Source: JAZKFT01 sp963845495 (lineage in GTDB: Bacteria > Bacteroidota > Bacteroidia > Chitinophagales > Chitinophagaceae). Taken from it: a DNA stretch of 64,000 bases. This document shows positions 36,352 to 45,573 of this stretch, one piece after another; position 1 is the first letter of the stretch; each line of letters opens with the position of its first letter. The DNA lies in assembly GCA_963845495.1 (NCBI GenBank), contig CAWJTH010000215.1, positions 12,029 to 76,028 of the forward strand. The letters run 5' to 3'. Under the pieces are notes generated by a model that searched no databases, was not told the DNA's origin, and worked only from the letters and a program-made list of their open reading frames with translations. The position numbers and the translations under genes were made by a program.

Positions 36352-36873
36352 ATGCGGCACGCTACTTTTTTTCTACTTATGGTTTTTTATCAACCTACTA
36401 AGGCGCAGGATAAAAAAACACCTACTTTAAAGGATTATATTTCCTTACAGGCGGGTATTACATTGCCTGTGGGTCAATTTTCAAACGATTACCAACTCGG
36501 GTTTTCTACTACAGGTTTATACCATATTCTTGGTGTAAGTAAAGGTGCTGAAGTGCAACTGCAGGCCGGCTACCAGAAATTTTCTCCTTCTGGTAATAGC
36601 AATTTTGGCAATATCACCGCATTGCCATTTAAAATTGGATGGCAACAAAATGTAGATAAAGACTTTTATTTATATAGCCGCATTGGCACATTGATAGTGA
36701 AAGATGAAGTCTCCACTTATTCAGCCCGTTTTTCACTTGATTTTGGTGTGGTTTTCGACCTAAAAAAAATAGGGCTAGACATTGGTTTTACCGGTTGGAA
36801 AAAGGAAAACAACACCGGTTGGAGTAATTATTTAACTTTTGGGTTGATATTCCCCTTTCATAAAAATGAATGA
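36352..36873 (+). CDS. Outer-membrane beta-barrel protein, small
   Basis: A small barrel of 173 residues from ATG 36352 (MRHATFFLLMVFYQPTKAQ as signal peptide). The frame is open from a TTG at 36283, with another ATG at 36322, so the start is uncertain. Strands alternate (ISLQAGITLPVGQFSNDYQLGFST, VQLQAGYQKFSP, FYLYSRIGTLIV) and the protein ends with the barrel-like WSNYLTFGLIFPFHKNE. No enzymatic motif is seen. It follows the lipoprotein gene with a 290-base gap holding the REP pair. Confidence 0.6.
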   Translation: MRHATFFLLMVFYQPTKAQDKKTPTLKDYISLQAGITLPVGQFSNDYQLGFSTTGLYHILGVSKGAEVQLQAGYQKFSPSGNSNFGNITALPFKIGWQQNVDKDFYLYSRIGTLIVKDEVSTYSARFSLDFGVVFDLKKIGLDIGFTGWKKENNTGWSNYLTFGLIFPFHKNE

Positions 36874-37031
36874 GATCGTGAATTGTGAGGCGTGAATCGT
36901 GAGTTGCTTAAGCACAAAGTTTCAAGATAGTATTTGGACTTATTACATTTATTTCGTTCGTGTAAAATAAAAAGATGAATGTCAAAATAGTTTGTAACCA
37001 ATTGACATCTAACGATTCACATCTCACGTCG

Positions 37032-37748
37032 TTAAATTCCCAAAACATCTTTCATCGTAAAAATACCTTTTTTACCTTTCAAAAATTCGGCAGCCAAAAC
37101 GGCACCCAAAGCAAAACCGCTACGGTTATGGGCGGTATGTTTAATTTCGATATCATCTATTGCAGACCTGTAGTGAACAGAATGTGTACCTGGTGCGGGA
37201 TCAATCCTTAAACTCTCGATGAACAATTCATGCGGGTTGGCGGTTGGCTGGTTCACCCAATTTTCTTTGGCTTTATTTTCGGCCAATACTTGTTCCGCTA
37301 AGGTAATGGCGGTACCGCTTGGAGCATCTTTTTTTGCTGTGTGGTGTATTTCGGTAATGTGTACTTCGTACTCTTTTTGATTGCCCAATAATTTGGCAAG
37401 CAATTTATTCAGCTCAAAAAAAATGTTTACGCCCAAGCTAAAATTACTGGCATATAAAAAAGTTCCATCGTGGGTTTTAACCTCAGCTTCAATTGTTGGC
37501 AAATCTTGCAGCCAACCTGTTGAACCACAAATTGCAGGAACACCAAATTCGATGATCCGTTTTAAATTTTCCACCGCACTGTGTGGCCCCGTAAACTCGA
37601 TGGCAACATCAGCTTTTTGTAGATTTTCTTTGGTAAAATCCTCTTGGTTGTCGTGGTCGATGGTTAAAACAATTTTATGTCCGCGGGCTTGGGCAATTGT
37701 TCCTATTGCCTGCCCCATTTTGCCGTAGCCTATTAATGCGATGTTCAT
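37032..37748 (-). CDS. dapB: 4-hydroxy-tetrahydrodipicolinate reductase
   Basis: Reduces the dihydrodipicolinate precursor with NAD(P)H in lysine and diaminopimelate synthesis. 238 residues. The dinucleotide motif is IGYGKMGQAIG (residues 6-16); FTGPHSAVE near 52 and CGSTGWL near 74 are typical. Catalytic residues lie in EIHHTAKKDAPSGTA (His135 or His136, Lys139). In Bacteroidota dapB usually follows the DUF5683 gene in the parAB operon. Here a roughly 250-bp element and low-complexity arms separate the two. Confidence 0.95.
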   Translation of the reverse strand: MNIALIGYGKMGQAIGTIAQARGHKIVLTIDHDNQEDFTKENLQKADVAIEFTGPHSAVENLKRIIEFGVPAICGSTGWLQDLPTIEAEVKTHDGTFLYASNFSLGVNIFFELNKLLAKLLGNQKEYEVHITEIHHTAKKDAPSGTAITLAEQVLAENKAKENWVNQPTANPHELFIESLRIDPAPGTHSVHYRSAIDDIEIKHTAHNRSGFALGAVLAAEFLKGKKGIFTMKDVLGI

Positions 37749-37958
37749 ATAAAGAAGTTGAGAAGATGGAAGTTTAGAAGTTTAGAAGATAGAAGTTGAG
37801 AAGATAGAAGTTGAGAAAATAGAAGTTGAGAAGTTTGGAGTTAGAAGTTTAGAGTTTAGAAGACAAACGTTTTGAGTTAAGAAGTTAGAAGTTTAGCTTT
37901 TAGAAATATAAATTTAGAAATTAGAAGTTTAAATAATCACCAAGATATTAAAATTTTG
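37749..37958. repeat. Degenerate 8-bp GAAGTTGA / GAAGATAG array
   Basis: A purine-rich array upstream of dapB. GAAGATAGAAGTTGAGAAGA and six more bases (37785-37810, 26 in all) are exactly mirrored at 38228-38253, past the inserted element. The two arms thus form an inverted pair 417 bases apart. Confidence 0.85.
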
Positions 37959-38211
37959 AAATTTCCATGGCTATCCGCTATTTGGAATAAAGTACCAGCG
38001 GTACGAAATGTTGGTAAAAAATCCGTTACAATGACGCACCCAAACCCCAGCGGGGCGGCATGTAAACCGCAAACATTTCGTGCCGCTGGCACTCTGTTCC
38101 GCTATTGTTCCTGCTTTTTTACCAACATACCAGCCCGCTGGGCTTTAAAAAGCACACATGCTGATATTCTAACAGTTATCTGATTCCAATAGCGGATAGT
38201 CATTGGAATTT
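37959..38211. mobile_element. Miniature element with terminal inverted repeats and four AGC-loop hairpins
   Basis: A 253-bp non-coding element. Its ends are imperfect terminal inverted repeats (37959-37987 and 38184-38211) sharing CTATCCGCTATT and GGAA. Inside are four hairpins with the same 3-base loop: GTACC-AGC-GGTAC (37992-38004), CCCC-AGC-GGGG (38045-38055), GTGCC-GCT-GGCAC (38080-38092) and AGCCC-GCT-GGGCT (38132-38144). The first and last are bordered by ATGTTGGTAAAAAA in opposite orientation. It encodes no credible protein. It lies between DUF5683 and dapB genes. Confidence 0.75.
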
Positions 38212-38260
38212 CCTTGTATCTTCTCATCTTCTATCTTCTCAACTTCTATCTTCTCAGCTT

Positions 38261-39004
38261 CTATCTCGAAACAAGTGTTGGCGATTTGTTTTTGTCTTTA
38301 AATGCCAACGTAAAAGTTAACCCGGGCTGCTTCAAAAAGTTCATGTTTGGATTTATCTTCAACGTGAGATTATCACTTACATCAAACTGCTTTAAATGCG
38401 CCGTAACTGTCGCATCTATTACGTTTACACCCCATGCCAGAAAAAAAGCAATGATACTTAAGTCGGAATATTTTCTGAAATTATCCCGGTTAAACTTTAA
38501 AGAATTGACAGAATATGCTTGTAACTCGGCGGGTATTCTAGGATCTGTTGAAGGAAGGCTGTCTACTACTTCTAAAATATAAGCATTTCTAAATTCTCGA
38601 TAAGTAGCCCGGTTGCTGATATAGAATCCTGCTGTTATGCCAATTGCAGCATATACAAACGGTAATTTCCAATATTGTTTGTTATAAATCTGTCCCCAAC
38701 CTGGTAATAAAGCTGAGCGGATAGTTGCTTTTCGAGGCGAGAAGCTGCTATCCGTAAAATAGACGTGTTTGGCAAAAATAATACTGTCCCTTCTCGCCCT
38801 TCTTGCCGATTTGTGGATGGTGTCTAAAACTGGGGGAACGGAAGTGGCTGGTAGCGACGATGGTGGCGGGAGCGGGGGAGGCGGTTGTTGTGCAAAATCT
38901 ATTGTACAAAAAAGAAAAATGGCCGTTACACAGGCAATTCCTTTCAGCCATACGCTATACCTATTATTGCTCCGCCATTTTTTTATAAATAAATATTGTT
39001 TCAT
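38261..39004 (-). CDS. DUF5683 domain membrane protein
   Basis: 247 residues from ATG 39004 (MKQYLFIKKWRSNNRYSVWLKG); the longer open frame upstream translates low-complexity spacer. A signal-like helix near 20-37 is followed by a Pro-rich segment, the family motif KATIRSALLPGWGQIYNKQYWKLPFVYAAIGITAGFY, and a second helix (LSIIAFFLAWGVNVIDATVTAHL). Function is unknown. Its position after parB and before dapB is the common arrangement in this phylum. Confidence 0.88.
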   Translation of the reverse strand: MKQYLFIKKWRSNNRYSVWLKGIACVTAIFLFCTIDFAQQPPPPLPPPSSLPATSVPPVLDTIHKSARRARRDSIIFAKHVYFTDSSFSPRKATIRSALLPGWGQIYNKQYWKLPFVYAAIGITAGFYISNRATYREFRNAYILEVVDSLPSTDPRIPAELQAYSVNSLKFNRDNFRKYSDLSIIAFFLAWGVNVIDATVTAHLKQFDVSDNLTLKINPNMNFLKQPGLTFTLAFKDKNKSPTLVSR

Positions 39005-39171
39005 GGTGTAAAACCGCTTTTTCGTTAGCTCATAGTTAGCGGGAAGCAACATTAATATTTGTTCAATTAATAGGATGTTAATTATGATTGGTGAATGGTG
39101 GGTAGTGAATGGGGAATAACAAATCATTGATTTATCCATTATTCCATTAAAATCTAAAACCATATATCGCC

Positions 39172-40092
39172 TTAATTCACTTTTACACCCATCAAATCCA
39201 GTAATTTATTCAATTCTTGTATGGAATAATATTCAAGTGTAATACTGCCTTTGCCAGCTTTGCCTTGTTTTACCAATGCTTTTGTGCCAAAATGAGAGGC
39301 CAAATTATCTTGCAGCTTTTGATAAGAAGCCGCTAACGACGAAGCCGTAGATTTTTTAACCGATCCTTGGGTAGTAGCGTAAAGTTTACGAACCAGTTCC
39401 TCCGTTTGCCTAACACTTAATTGACGCTCGCTGATTTCTTTAAAAATAAACAGTTGTTTTTCAATCTCGTTTACCGTTACCAACGCCCTTGCATGGCCCA
39501 TGCTCACCGTTCCGTTTCGAACAGCTACCTGGATATCAGGCGGTAGTTTTAACAAACGGATATAATTGGCCACCGTGCTTCTTTCTTTTCCCATACGTTC
39601 AGCCACTTCTTCTTGCGTATAATTTAAATCGTCCATCAATCGTTTGTAACTAAGTCCGATTTCAATGGCATTTAAGTTTTCGCGTTGCAAATTTTCCAGC
39701 AATGCCAATTCCAGCAATTGCCTGTCGTTTGCTTCGCGTATATACACGGGAATATCTTTTAAACCCGCCAGTTTGGACGCCCTAAAACGGCGTTCACCCG
39801 CAATTAACCTAAACTTTCCGTTCGGCAATGGTGCCACCGTCAATGGTTGGATAATATCGTGCAGCTTTATGGAATGCGTTAATTCATCCAACGATTTTTG
39901 GTCAAAATCCCTACGCGGTTGCTTCGGGTTTACCTCAATGGCATCTATTGAAATACGGTTCGGAACCGTTTTCTTTTCCACAATTTCGTCTTTTAAATGC
40001 CCCTCCGTTGTTTTTAGGTCGGCATCAATATTCGACAATAAGGAGCGAAGGCCTTTGCCGATTAAGTCTTTTTTATCTGTTGTTTTAGCCAT
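39172..40092 (-). CDS. parB: Chromosome partitioning protein ParB
   Basis: A CTP-dependent DNA clamp that loads at parS and works with ParA in chromosome segregation. 306 residues from ATG 40092 (MAKTTDKKDLIGKGLRSLLSNID, a typical ParB start); an upstream TTG would add eleven residues. IEVNPKQPRRDFD marks the start of the ParB/Srx domain and GERRFRASKLAGLKDIPV is the CTP-binding region. ENLQRENLNAIE and the HTH TQEEVAERMGKERSTVANYIRL follow, then the C-terminal dimerisation domain. I saw no canonical parS palindrome nearby. Confidence 0.95.
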   Translation of the reverse strand: MAKTTDKKDLIGKGLRSLLSNIDADLKTTEGHLKDEIVEKKTVPNRISIDAIEVNPKQPRRDFDQKSLDELTHSIKLHDIIQPLTVAPLPNGKFRLIAGERRFRASKLAGLKDIPVYIREANDRQLLELALLENLQRENLNAIEIGLSYKRLMDDLNYTQEEVAERMGKERSTVANYIRLLKLPPDIQVAVRNGTVSMGHARALVTVNEIEKQLFIFKEISERQLSVRQTEELVRKLYATTQGSVKKSTASSLAASYQKLQDNLASHFGTKALVKQGKAGKGSITLEYYSIQELNKLLDLMGVKVN

Positions 40093-40117
40093 GGAATTTA
40101 TGCGGGAGTTAATTGTT

Positions 40118-40144
40118 TTTAACACATAGGAACATAGGGTTAAT
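40118..40144. repeat. Right-hand copy of inverted ACATAGGAACATAG flank
   Basis: TTTAACACATAGGAACATAG then GGTTAAT. Its core 14-mer (40124-40137) is the exact reverse complement of 40593-40606 on the other side of the GxxExxY gene. The core is itself a direct repeat, ACATAG-GA-ACATAG. It overlaps the gene's stop codon. Confidence 0.85.
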
Positions 40145-40562
40145 CAATTGGGAGATATCTAAAATACTCGTTTATAAATGTTTTTTGTCCTTCTTTAAAA
40201 ATGTTTTCGCAATTGAAGTTTATTAATATTCCTTTTGGCGCTTTCAAAAGCTTCATATAGGAAAGAAGCTGCGCTTCAAACATAGGAATCATTTGATTTA
40301 CCGATTTTAATTCAACTACCAAGCAATTTTCTATAAATAAATCGCATCTAAATCCCATTTCCAACGCTTTGCCTTTATAGAAAACCGGTATGCTCATCTC
40401 GGTTAAAAAATTTATTTTTCTATGTGTCAATTCCTCTTTTAAACACTGATGATAGATACTTTCTAGCAACCCTTGTCCCATTATTTTATGTACTTCAATA
40501 ACAGCGCCAATTACGCTATAAGTAAGTTCATCTAAATACTTCTTTGAAATTTTGTGTAACAT
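40140..40562 (-). CDS. GxxExxY protein (PD-(D/E)xK nuclease-like)
   Basis: 140 residues. The name motif is G31-L-L-E34-S-I-Y37 in MGQGLLESIY. A PD-(D/E)xK-like core follows: Asp74 (RCDLFIEN), Glu84-x-Lys86 (VVELKSV) and Gln98 (EAQLLSYMK), so a nuclease fold is likely, though no function is proven for the family. It sits between parA and parB on the same strand, where related genomes usually have no gene. Inverted copies of ACATAGGAACATAG border it on both sides, which suggests it arrived as a discrete unit. Confidence 0.88.
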   Translation of the reverse strand: MLHKISKKYLDELTYSVIGAVIEVHKIMGQGLLESIYHQCLKEELTHRKINFLTEMSIPVFYKGKALEMGFRCDLFIENCLVVELKSVNQMIPMFEAQLLSYMKLLKAPKGILINFNCENIFKEGQKTFINEYFRYLPID

Positions 40563-40583
40563 GTGTTTGTGGAAAAAATAATT

Positions 40584-40613
40584 GGTTAATTTCTATGTTC
40601 CTATGTGGTTAAA
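40584..40613. repeat. Left-hand copy of inverted ACATAGGAACATAG flank
   Basis: GGTTAATTTCTATGTTCCTA then TGTGGTTAAA. The core CTATGTTCCTATGT (40593-40606) mirrors 40124-40137, and the outer TTAA-containing ends are also similar between the two copies. It lies 9 bases downstream of the parA stop. Confidence 0.85.
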
Positions 40614-40621
40614 TTCACGTC

Positions 40622-41422
40622 TCACGATATATATCTATCCTCTTCTTTTATTCTTGTTTTGTTATTTTTTTGAACCACTTCCTTTGCTAGATTTAAATAA
40701 TTGGCGGCTCCTTTGCTTTCGGCATCATATAAAATTACCGGTTTTCCTACGCTTGGTGCTTCGCTAAGGCGGGTATTGCGGTGAATGATAGTGTCAAAAA
40801 CAATATCCTCAAAATGCCGGCGTACTTCGGCCACTACTTGGTTACAAAGGCGAAGCCTTGAATCGTACATCGTCATTAAAATACCTTCAATTTGTAAAGC
40901 GGTATTTAATCTGCTTTGCACTATCTTAATGGTATTCAATAACTTACCGAGTCCTTCTAAAGCAAAGAATTCGCACTGTACGGGAACAATTACTGAATCT
41001 GATGCTACCAATGCATTCACGGTAATAAGGCCAAGTGAAGGAGAACAATCAATTACAATAAAGTCATATTCGTCTTTTACAGGTGCCAAAATATTCAATA
41101 GCATCTGTTCCCTGTTGGGATAATTGATCATTTCTATTTCGGCACCCACCAAGTCGATATGCGAAGGTATTACATCCAAATTTGGTATTTCTGAACGCAA
41201 CACTACTTCTTTGGCTGGTGTTTGGTTCACCATACAATCGTACAAACTTTTGGTTATGTTGTGTAAATCGAACCCGGTACCGGTGGTGCTATTGGCCTGC
41301 GGATCGGCATCTACCAACAGTGTTTTAAATTCTAGCACTGCAAGACTTGCGGCCAGGTTGATGGCTGTTGTTGTTTTTCCTACTCCGCCTTTTTGGTTGG
41401 CTACCCCTATTGTTTTACCCAT
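40622..41422 (-). CDS. parA: Chromosome partitioning ATPase ParA
   Basis: A ParA/Soj ATPase of 266 residues. The deviant Walker A is KGGVGKTT (11-18), Walker A' is VDADPQANSTTG (38-49) and Walker B is YDFIVIDCSPSLG. It forms ATP-dependent dimers on the nucleoid that pull ParB-parS complexes. It lacks an N-terminal HTH, so it is the chromosomal type. In most Bacteroidota parB follows directly; here the GxxExxY unit intervenes. Confidence 0.95.
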   Translation of the reverse strand: MGKTIGVANQKGGVGKTTTAINLAASLAVLEFKTLLVDADPQANSTTGTGFDLHNITKSLYDCMVNQTPAKEVVLRSEIPNLDVIPSHIDLVGAEIEMINYPNREQMLLNILAPVKDEYDFIVIDCSPSLGLITVNALVASDSVIVPVQCEFFALEGLGKLLNTIKIVQSRLNTALQIEGILMTMYDSRLRLCNQVVAEVRRHFEDIVFDTIIHRNTRLSEAPSVGKPVILYDAESKGAANYLNLAKEVVQKNNKTRIKEEDRYIS

Positions 41423-41519
41423 CTTTTTAGCTTTAAGCTATCAGCCGTTAGCATTAAGCTAATTGGCTTGTTTGTATTTCAATGTGTTTTTTTATCAGAT
41501 TGTTGCTAACCGCTCAAAG

Positions 41520-42206
41520 CTAACCGTTAACTGCTATTGTTGCTCCAATTTTTGGCAAAACTAATTCCACGCCTTTATCAATAAAAGCTTTTTTTGCCGC
41601 TTCGTGGTCAATTTTTATCCAACCAAAGGTATCGAAGTGGATACCGATCACTTTTTTTGTTTGTACAAAATTAGCCGCCGTCGCTGCATCTTCGTAGCCC
41701 ATAGTGTAATTATCGCCAATCGGCAAAATGGCAAAATCAACTTTTGCCCAAGTTGGTATCAATTGCATATCGAGTGTAAGTGCAGTGTCGCCACTGTAAT
41801 AAAATGTTCCGTCGGTTGTGGTAATTAAAAAACCAACCGGATTGGCGGCATAACCACCATCGGGCAAGCTGCTGCTGTGGTGTGCCACCGTTAATTTAAC
41901 CGAGCCAAAATCAAAACTGCGTTTGCCGCCTGTATTCATGGGATGCGCATTTTCAATTCCTTGTTTGTTGATCCAACCTATCATTTCAGCCGTACTAATA
42001 ACTTTTGCGCCGGTACGTTTAGCAATGCTTACAGCATCGGCCACATGATCGCCATGGCCATGGCTGAGCAAAATAAAATCTGCCTCAATAGTGTTAATAT
42101 CAATATCCTTAGCTTGTTCGTTAGGGGTAATAAATGGATCGAACAGCAATTTATAACCTGCTGTTTCTACTAAAAATGCCGAGTGCCCGTAAAAGGTAAA
42201 TTTCAT
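41520..42206 (-). CDS. UPF0173 metal-dependent hydrolase (beta-lactamase fold)
   Basis: 228 residues. MKFTFYGHSAFLVE and the metal motif HGHGDH (49-54) define the UPF0173 group of metallo-beta-lactamase-fold proteins; further ligands are in YYSGDTAL and GIHFDTFG. The physiological substrate is unknown. It precedes parA on the same strand, with 97 bases between that hold AGCTTTAAGCTATCAGC low-complexity units. Confidence 0.92.
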   Translation of the reverse strand: MKFTFYGHSAFLVETAGYKLLFDPFITPNEQAKDIDINTIEADFILLSHGHGDHVADAVSIAKRTGAKVISTAEMIGWINKQGIENAHPMNTGGKRSFDFGSVKLTVAHHSSSLPDGGYAANPVGFLITTTDGTFYYSGDTALTLDMQLIPTWAKVDFAILPIGDNYTMGYEDAATAANFVQTKKVIGIHFDTFGWIKIDHEAAKKAFIDKGVELVLPKIGATIAVNG

Positions 42207-42345
42207 TCTTTTAGAATTTAGAAGTTAGAGTTTGGAAGTTAGAAGTTAGAAAGTTAGAAGTCACTAATTCACAGTTCAAAAAATCAATAAAGCAAGTTTT
42301 GTATTTAGGTGTGTTTATTCATTATCATTATTCATTGTTCATTAT

Positions 42346-43773
42346 TCATTTTCCATTATCCATTATCCCATTATCCATTAAAACATTATCCATTTCTTTT
42401 ACCGCCAAATCAATATCCTTCTTTTCCGTTCGCCAATTTACAAATGCGGCTCGTACTCCTTTTTTGTTGTTGTAAACGGTTGGTGTCATAAAAACTTGTC
42501 CGGTTTTGTTTAATAGGCTGAGAAAGGCATAAACTTTTTCTTGATTTGTTTCTCCCGCCAAAGTAAAGCAAACCGTATTTAGGCGAATGGGAGCCAATAG
42601 TTCAAATTTACCGCTTGCCAAAATTGATTCGCCAAAATAGTTGGCGGCATCAACGCAATTTTCAACAATACTTTCATAACCCCTTTTGCCGTAAGCCGTT
42701 AATGAAAACCAAGCCGGCAAAGCTCGCAGCCGCCGTGAGTTTTCTGGCAGAAAGTTTAAATAGCTAAAGTTTTCAAGAGGATCACCCAAATACGGTGCAT
42801 TGGAATTTTGAAATGTTTCCACTTGCAAAACTTTATGCTTTTCTTTTACAAAAAATACAGCGCTTTCGTAAGGCACATTTAGCCATTTATGACAATCTAT
42901 TGTAATGCTATCAGCCGATTCCCAACCCGCTAACAGGTGTTTATATTTGGGTGAACAGGCTGCAAACCCACCAAAAGCGGCGTCGATATGCCACCAAAAA
43001 TGATATTTTTCTTTTAATGAAGCAATGGTGTTAAAGTCGTCAAAATCAACCGTATTTACCGTTCCGCCACTTGAAATAAGTATAAACGGTTCGTTATCCA
43101 ATGCTTTAATCTTGCCTTCTAAATCGTTGATATTGATTGATTCATGATTTTCTTCCAATACATTTACTTTAACTAGGTTTCCACTTCCTATGCCAAGCAT
43201 CGCAAGCGATTTAATGGCTGAAGAATGCGGTGTTGCCGTTAAAATTTTTATTGGGAAGCTGATCCCTTCTTTAGCAATATCTTTATTTAATTGTTTACCT
43301 ACCCATTGCCTTGCAACGGCCAAACAAGTAAAGTTAGATAGGGTAGCGCCTGTTACAAATCCGCCTAAAAAACTGTTTGGCAAGCCAAAAAGATCCAGCA
43401 ATAATTGTATGGTTTCTTGCTCAATGGCTGCTGAAATATCGCCTTGGCCGCTGGCTGATTGCGGATTTTGATCGTAAACACTGGCTAGCCAATCGCCCAT
43501 AATTGCCGCGGGTGTTGCGCCGCCGGTTACAAATCCCCAATATCTCGGGCCGGTCGACGCCACAATAATCGGTTCAAATTGTTGGTTGAATAATGCCAAA
43601 CTACCTTCAGCACCGAGTCCTTGCTCGGCTAATTGCGTATTTATTTCAATCTTTTGTTGGGTAGATGTTGGACGTTCTGCAATACTGTTTAAAAAACTGA
43701 TGGATTGTGCTTTTATCTTTTCTAGCAGAATGTCGGTTTTTTCAAGGTCAGTTTGTAATGTTTCGTCTATCAT
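42346..43773 (-). CDS. PLP-dependent group II decarboxylase family protein
   Basis: 475 residues from ATG 43773; a TTG start would add twelve. Like aromatic L-amino-acid and glutamate-type decarboxylases it has an N-terminal swap region, GNLVKVNV, ISSGGTVNTVDFDD, the HIDAAFGG aspartate (Asp264) and the PLP lysine Lys296 in DCHKWLNVPY. The natural substrate cannot be named from sequence. The last 15 or so residues (MDNVLMDNGIMDNGK) translate a CCATTATC repeat, so the C-terminus was extended by low-complexity DNA. Confidence 0.85.
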   Translation of the reverse strand: MIDETLQTDLEKTDILLEKIKAQSISFLNSIAERPTSTQQKIEINTQLAEQGLGAEGSLALFNQQFEPIIVASTGPRYWGFVTGGATPAAIMGDWLASVYDQNPQSASGQGDISAAIEQETIQLLLDLFGLPNSFLGGFVTGATLSNFTCLAVARQWVGKQLNKDIAKEGISFPIKILTATPHSSAIKSLAMLGIGSGNLVKVNVLEENHESININDLEGKIKALDNEPFILISSGGTVNTVDFDDFNTIASLKEKYHFWWHIDAAFGGFAACSPKYKHLLAGWESADSITIDCHKWLNVPYESAVFFVKEKHKVLQVETFQNSNAPYLGDPLENFSYLNFLPENSRRLRALPAWFSLTAYGKRGYESIVENCVDAANYFGESILASGKFELLAPIRLNTVCFTLAGETNQEKVYAFLSLLNKTGQVFMTPTVYNNKKGVRAAFVNWRTEKKDIDLAVKEMDNVLMDNGIMDNGK

Positions 43774-44029
43774 CGGTTGTTTACCAGCAAGGCTGATGGT
43801 TTTCGGCAAAAATAGCCTTTCAGTATAAAACCTGTGTTGTAAGCAAGCCAGTGTTTATAACTATTTAATTTCTTATGTTTTTGAAGCCATCGCTTAAAGG
43901 GGAATCAATATAATATTTTTAATATAGGGCTACAAGTCAGGAAATTTTGCAATGCCTCAACCATCCGCTACAATTAAACGTTGTGTTATAATTATTCCAC
44001 CAATTTTGCCGCTTCTTTAAAAATTTTCT

Positions 44030-45292
44030 ATGAAGAGTTCTGTCGGGTCGTTAGTTTTTGTTGTCATTATGTTGTTGATCGATTGGTATGTGTACGTGTC
44101 TATAAAAGCGGTTGCACAAAATGCTTCACCAAAAACCAAAACACTTATCTATGTGGTGTTTTGCACCGTTTCGGTTTTATCAGCCATATTTATTGCTTTA
44201 ATACCTTATGTAAATTACAACCAATGGCAGCGGCCGGCACGTACTTACATTTTTGCCATTATAATCGGTCTTTTTTTAAGTCAATTAATTGCCTCGGTTT
44301 TCTTTTTGGTAGATGATTTGCGCCGCCTTTTTATTTGGATATGGACCAGCCTTGGTACCCGAAATGCGCCGCAAGAAGCGATTGACGGCGACAGTATTAG
44401 TAGAAGTGTGTTTTTAAGTTGGTTGGGGCTTGGCATTGGCGGTGCACTTTTTAGCACTTTTATTTATGGTTTTAGAAATAAATATAATTACAAGATTAAA
44501 AATATAAAACTAGCTTTCGACAACTTGCCTTCAACTTTTAAGGGGCTTAAAGTGTTGCACATCAGCGATATACACAGCGGCAGTTTTATGGATAAGCAAG
44601 CGGTGCAACGTGGCGTTGACCTTATCAACCAACAAAAAGCTGATATTATTTTGTTTACAGGCGATTTGGTAAACGACCGGGCTTTGGAAATGGACAATTA
44701 CATGGATGTGTTCAATCAATTGAAAGCGCCGATGGGTGTGTACAGTTCACTGGGCAACCACGATTATGGCGATTATTATTTTGGGCACGATGCAACCGGA
44801 GAAACCCTATTGTTGAAACAAGCAAACTTAGCAGATTTAAAAATTAGGCATGCTAAACTGGGTTGGCGCTTATTGCTGGATGAATTTGTGGAACTAGAAA
44901 AAGGAGGCGAAAAAATAGCTTTGATCGGCGTACAAAACATTAGTGCAAAAGCACGTTTTCATAGTTATGGCGACATGAAAAAAGCGTATGCCGGTAGCGA
45001 ACATCTTCCTTTTAAAATATTAATGAGCCACGACCCCAGCCATTGGGACAAAGAAGTAAACACCGAATATAAGGATGTGGACTTAACCCTTAGTGGCCAT
45101 ACGCATGGTATGCAATTTGGTGTAGAAATTCCAGGTTTGAAGTTTAGTCCGGTGCAATGGGTGTACAAAGAATGGGACGGATTGTATGAAAACGGAAAAC
45201 AAAAACTATATGTCAATCCAGGTTTTGGCTTTATCGGTTATCCGGGTAGGGTTGGGATTTTGCCAGAGATTACGGTGATTGAATTAGCGTAG
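44030..45292 (+). CDS. Membrane-anchored metallophosphoesterase
   Basis: 420 residues with four N-terminal helices (about 5-24, 38-60, 72-94 and 126-146) and a calcineurin-like domain from about 170. Metal-ligand motifs are DIHSG (Asp180, His182), GDLVND (Asp212), GNHDYGDYY (Asn243, His244), SHDPSHW and GHTHGMQFG. This is the architecture of YaeI/YkuE-type phosphodiesterases, some of which act on lipid precursors such as UDP-diacylglucosamine. The substrate here is not defined. Confidence 0.9.
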   Translation: MKSSVGSLVFVVIMLLIDWYVYVSIKAVAQNASPKTKTLIYVVFCTVSVLSAIFIALIPYVNYNQWQRPARTYIFAIIIGLFLSQLIASVFFLVDDLRRLFIWIWTSLGTRNAPQEAIDGDSISRSVFLSWLGLGIGGALFSTFIYGFRNKYNYKIKNIKLAFDNLPSTFKGLKVLHISDIHSGSFMDKQAVQRGVDLINQQKADIILFTGDLVNDRALEMDNYMDVFNQLKAPMGVYSSLGNHDYGDYYFGHDATGETLLLKQANLADLKIRHAKLGWRLLLDEFVELEKGGEKIALIGVQNISAKARFHSYGDMKKAYAGSEHLPFKILMSHDPSHWDKEVNTEYKDVDLTLSGHTHGMQFGVEIPGLKFSPVQWVYKEWDGLYENGKQKLYVNPGFGFIGYPGRVGILPEITVIELA

Positions 45293-45573
45293 AACCACGA
45301 TTTATTGAATTGTTTTAGATTAAATGGAAGAAAATATTCAATGATTGATACTCAATGTGCAACGCTCGATGAAAAAAAACAAGTGTATTTTATTGAATAT
45401 TGAGTATTGTTTATTGAATATTTCTTTTCGAGTGTTTACATCTTAACTAAATGGCATCTCACCCTTCAATTGTTAATTTTAATTAATCTTTCACATTTTC
45501 TTTGTGACTTCGTTTACCTTTTGCCCGTCTTAGCTTGCAACGCACAACTTTCACCTTATAAAAATCAAATTGT

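Noticed and set aside
37956..38183. ORF of 75 codons inside the miniature element
   Set aside because: It is opened by a TTG and spans the hairpins of a non-coding element; no family resemblance.
39172..41422. parS site near parA/parB
   Set aside because: I looked for the TGTTTCACGTGAAACA-type palindrome and saw none in or around the operon.
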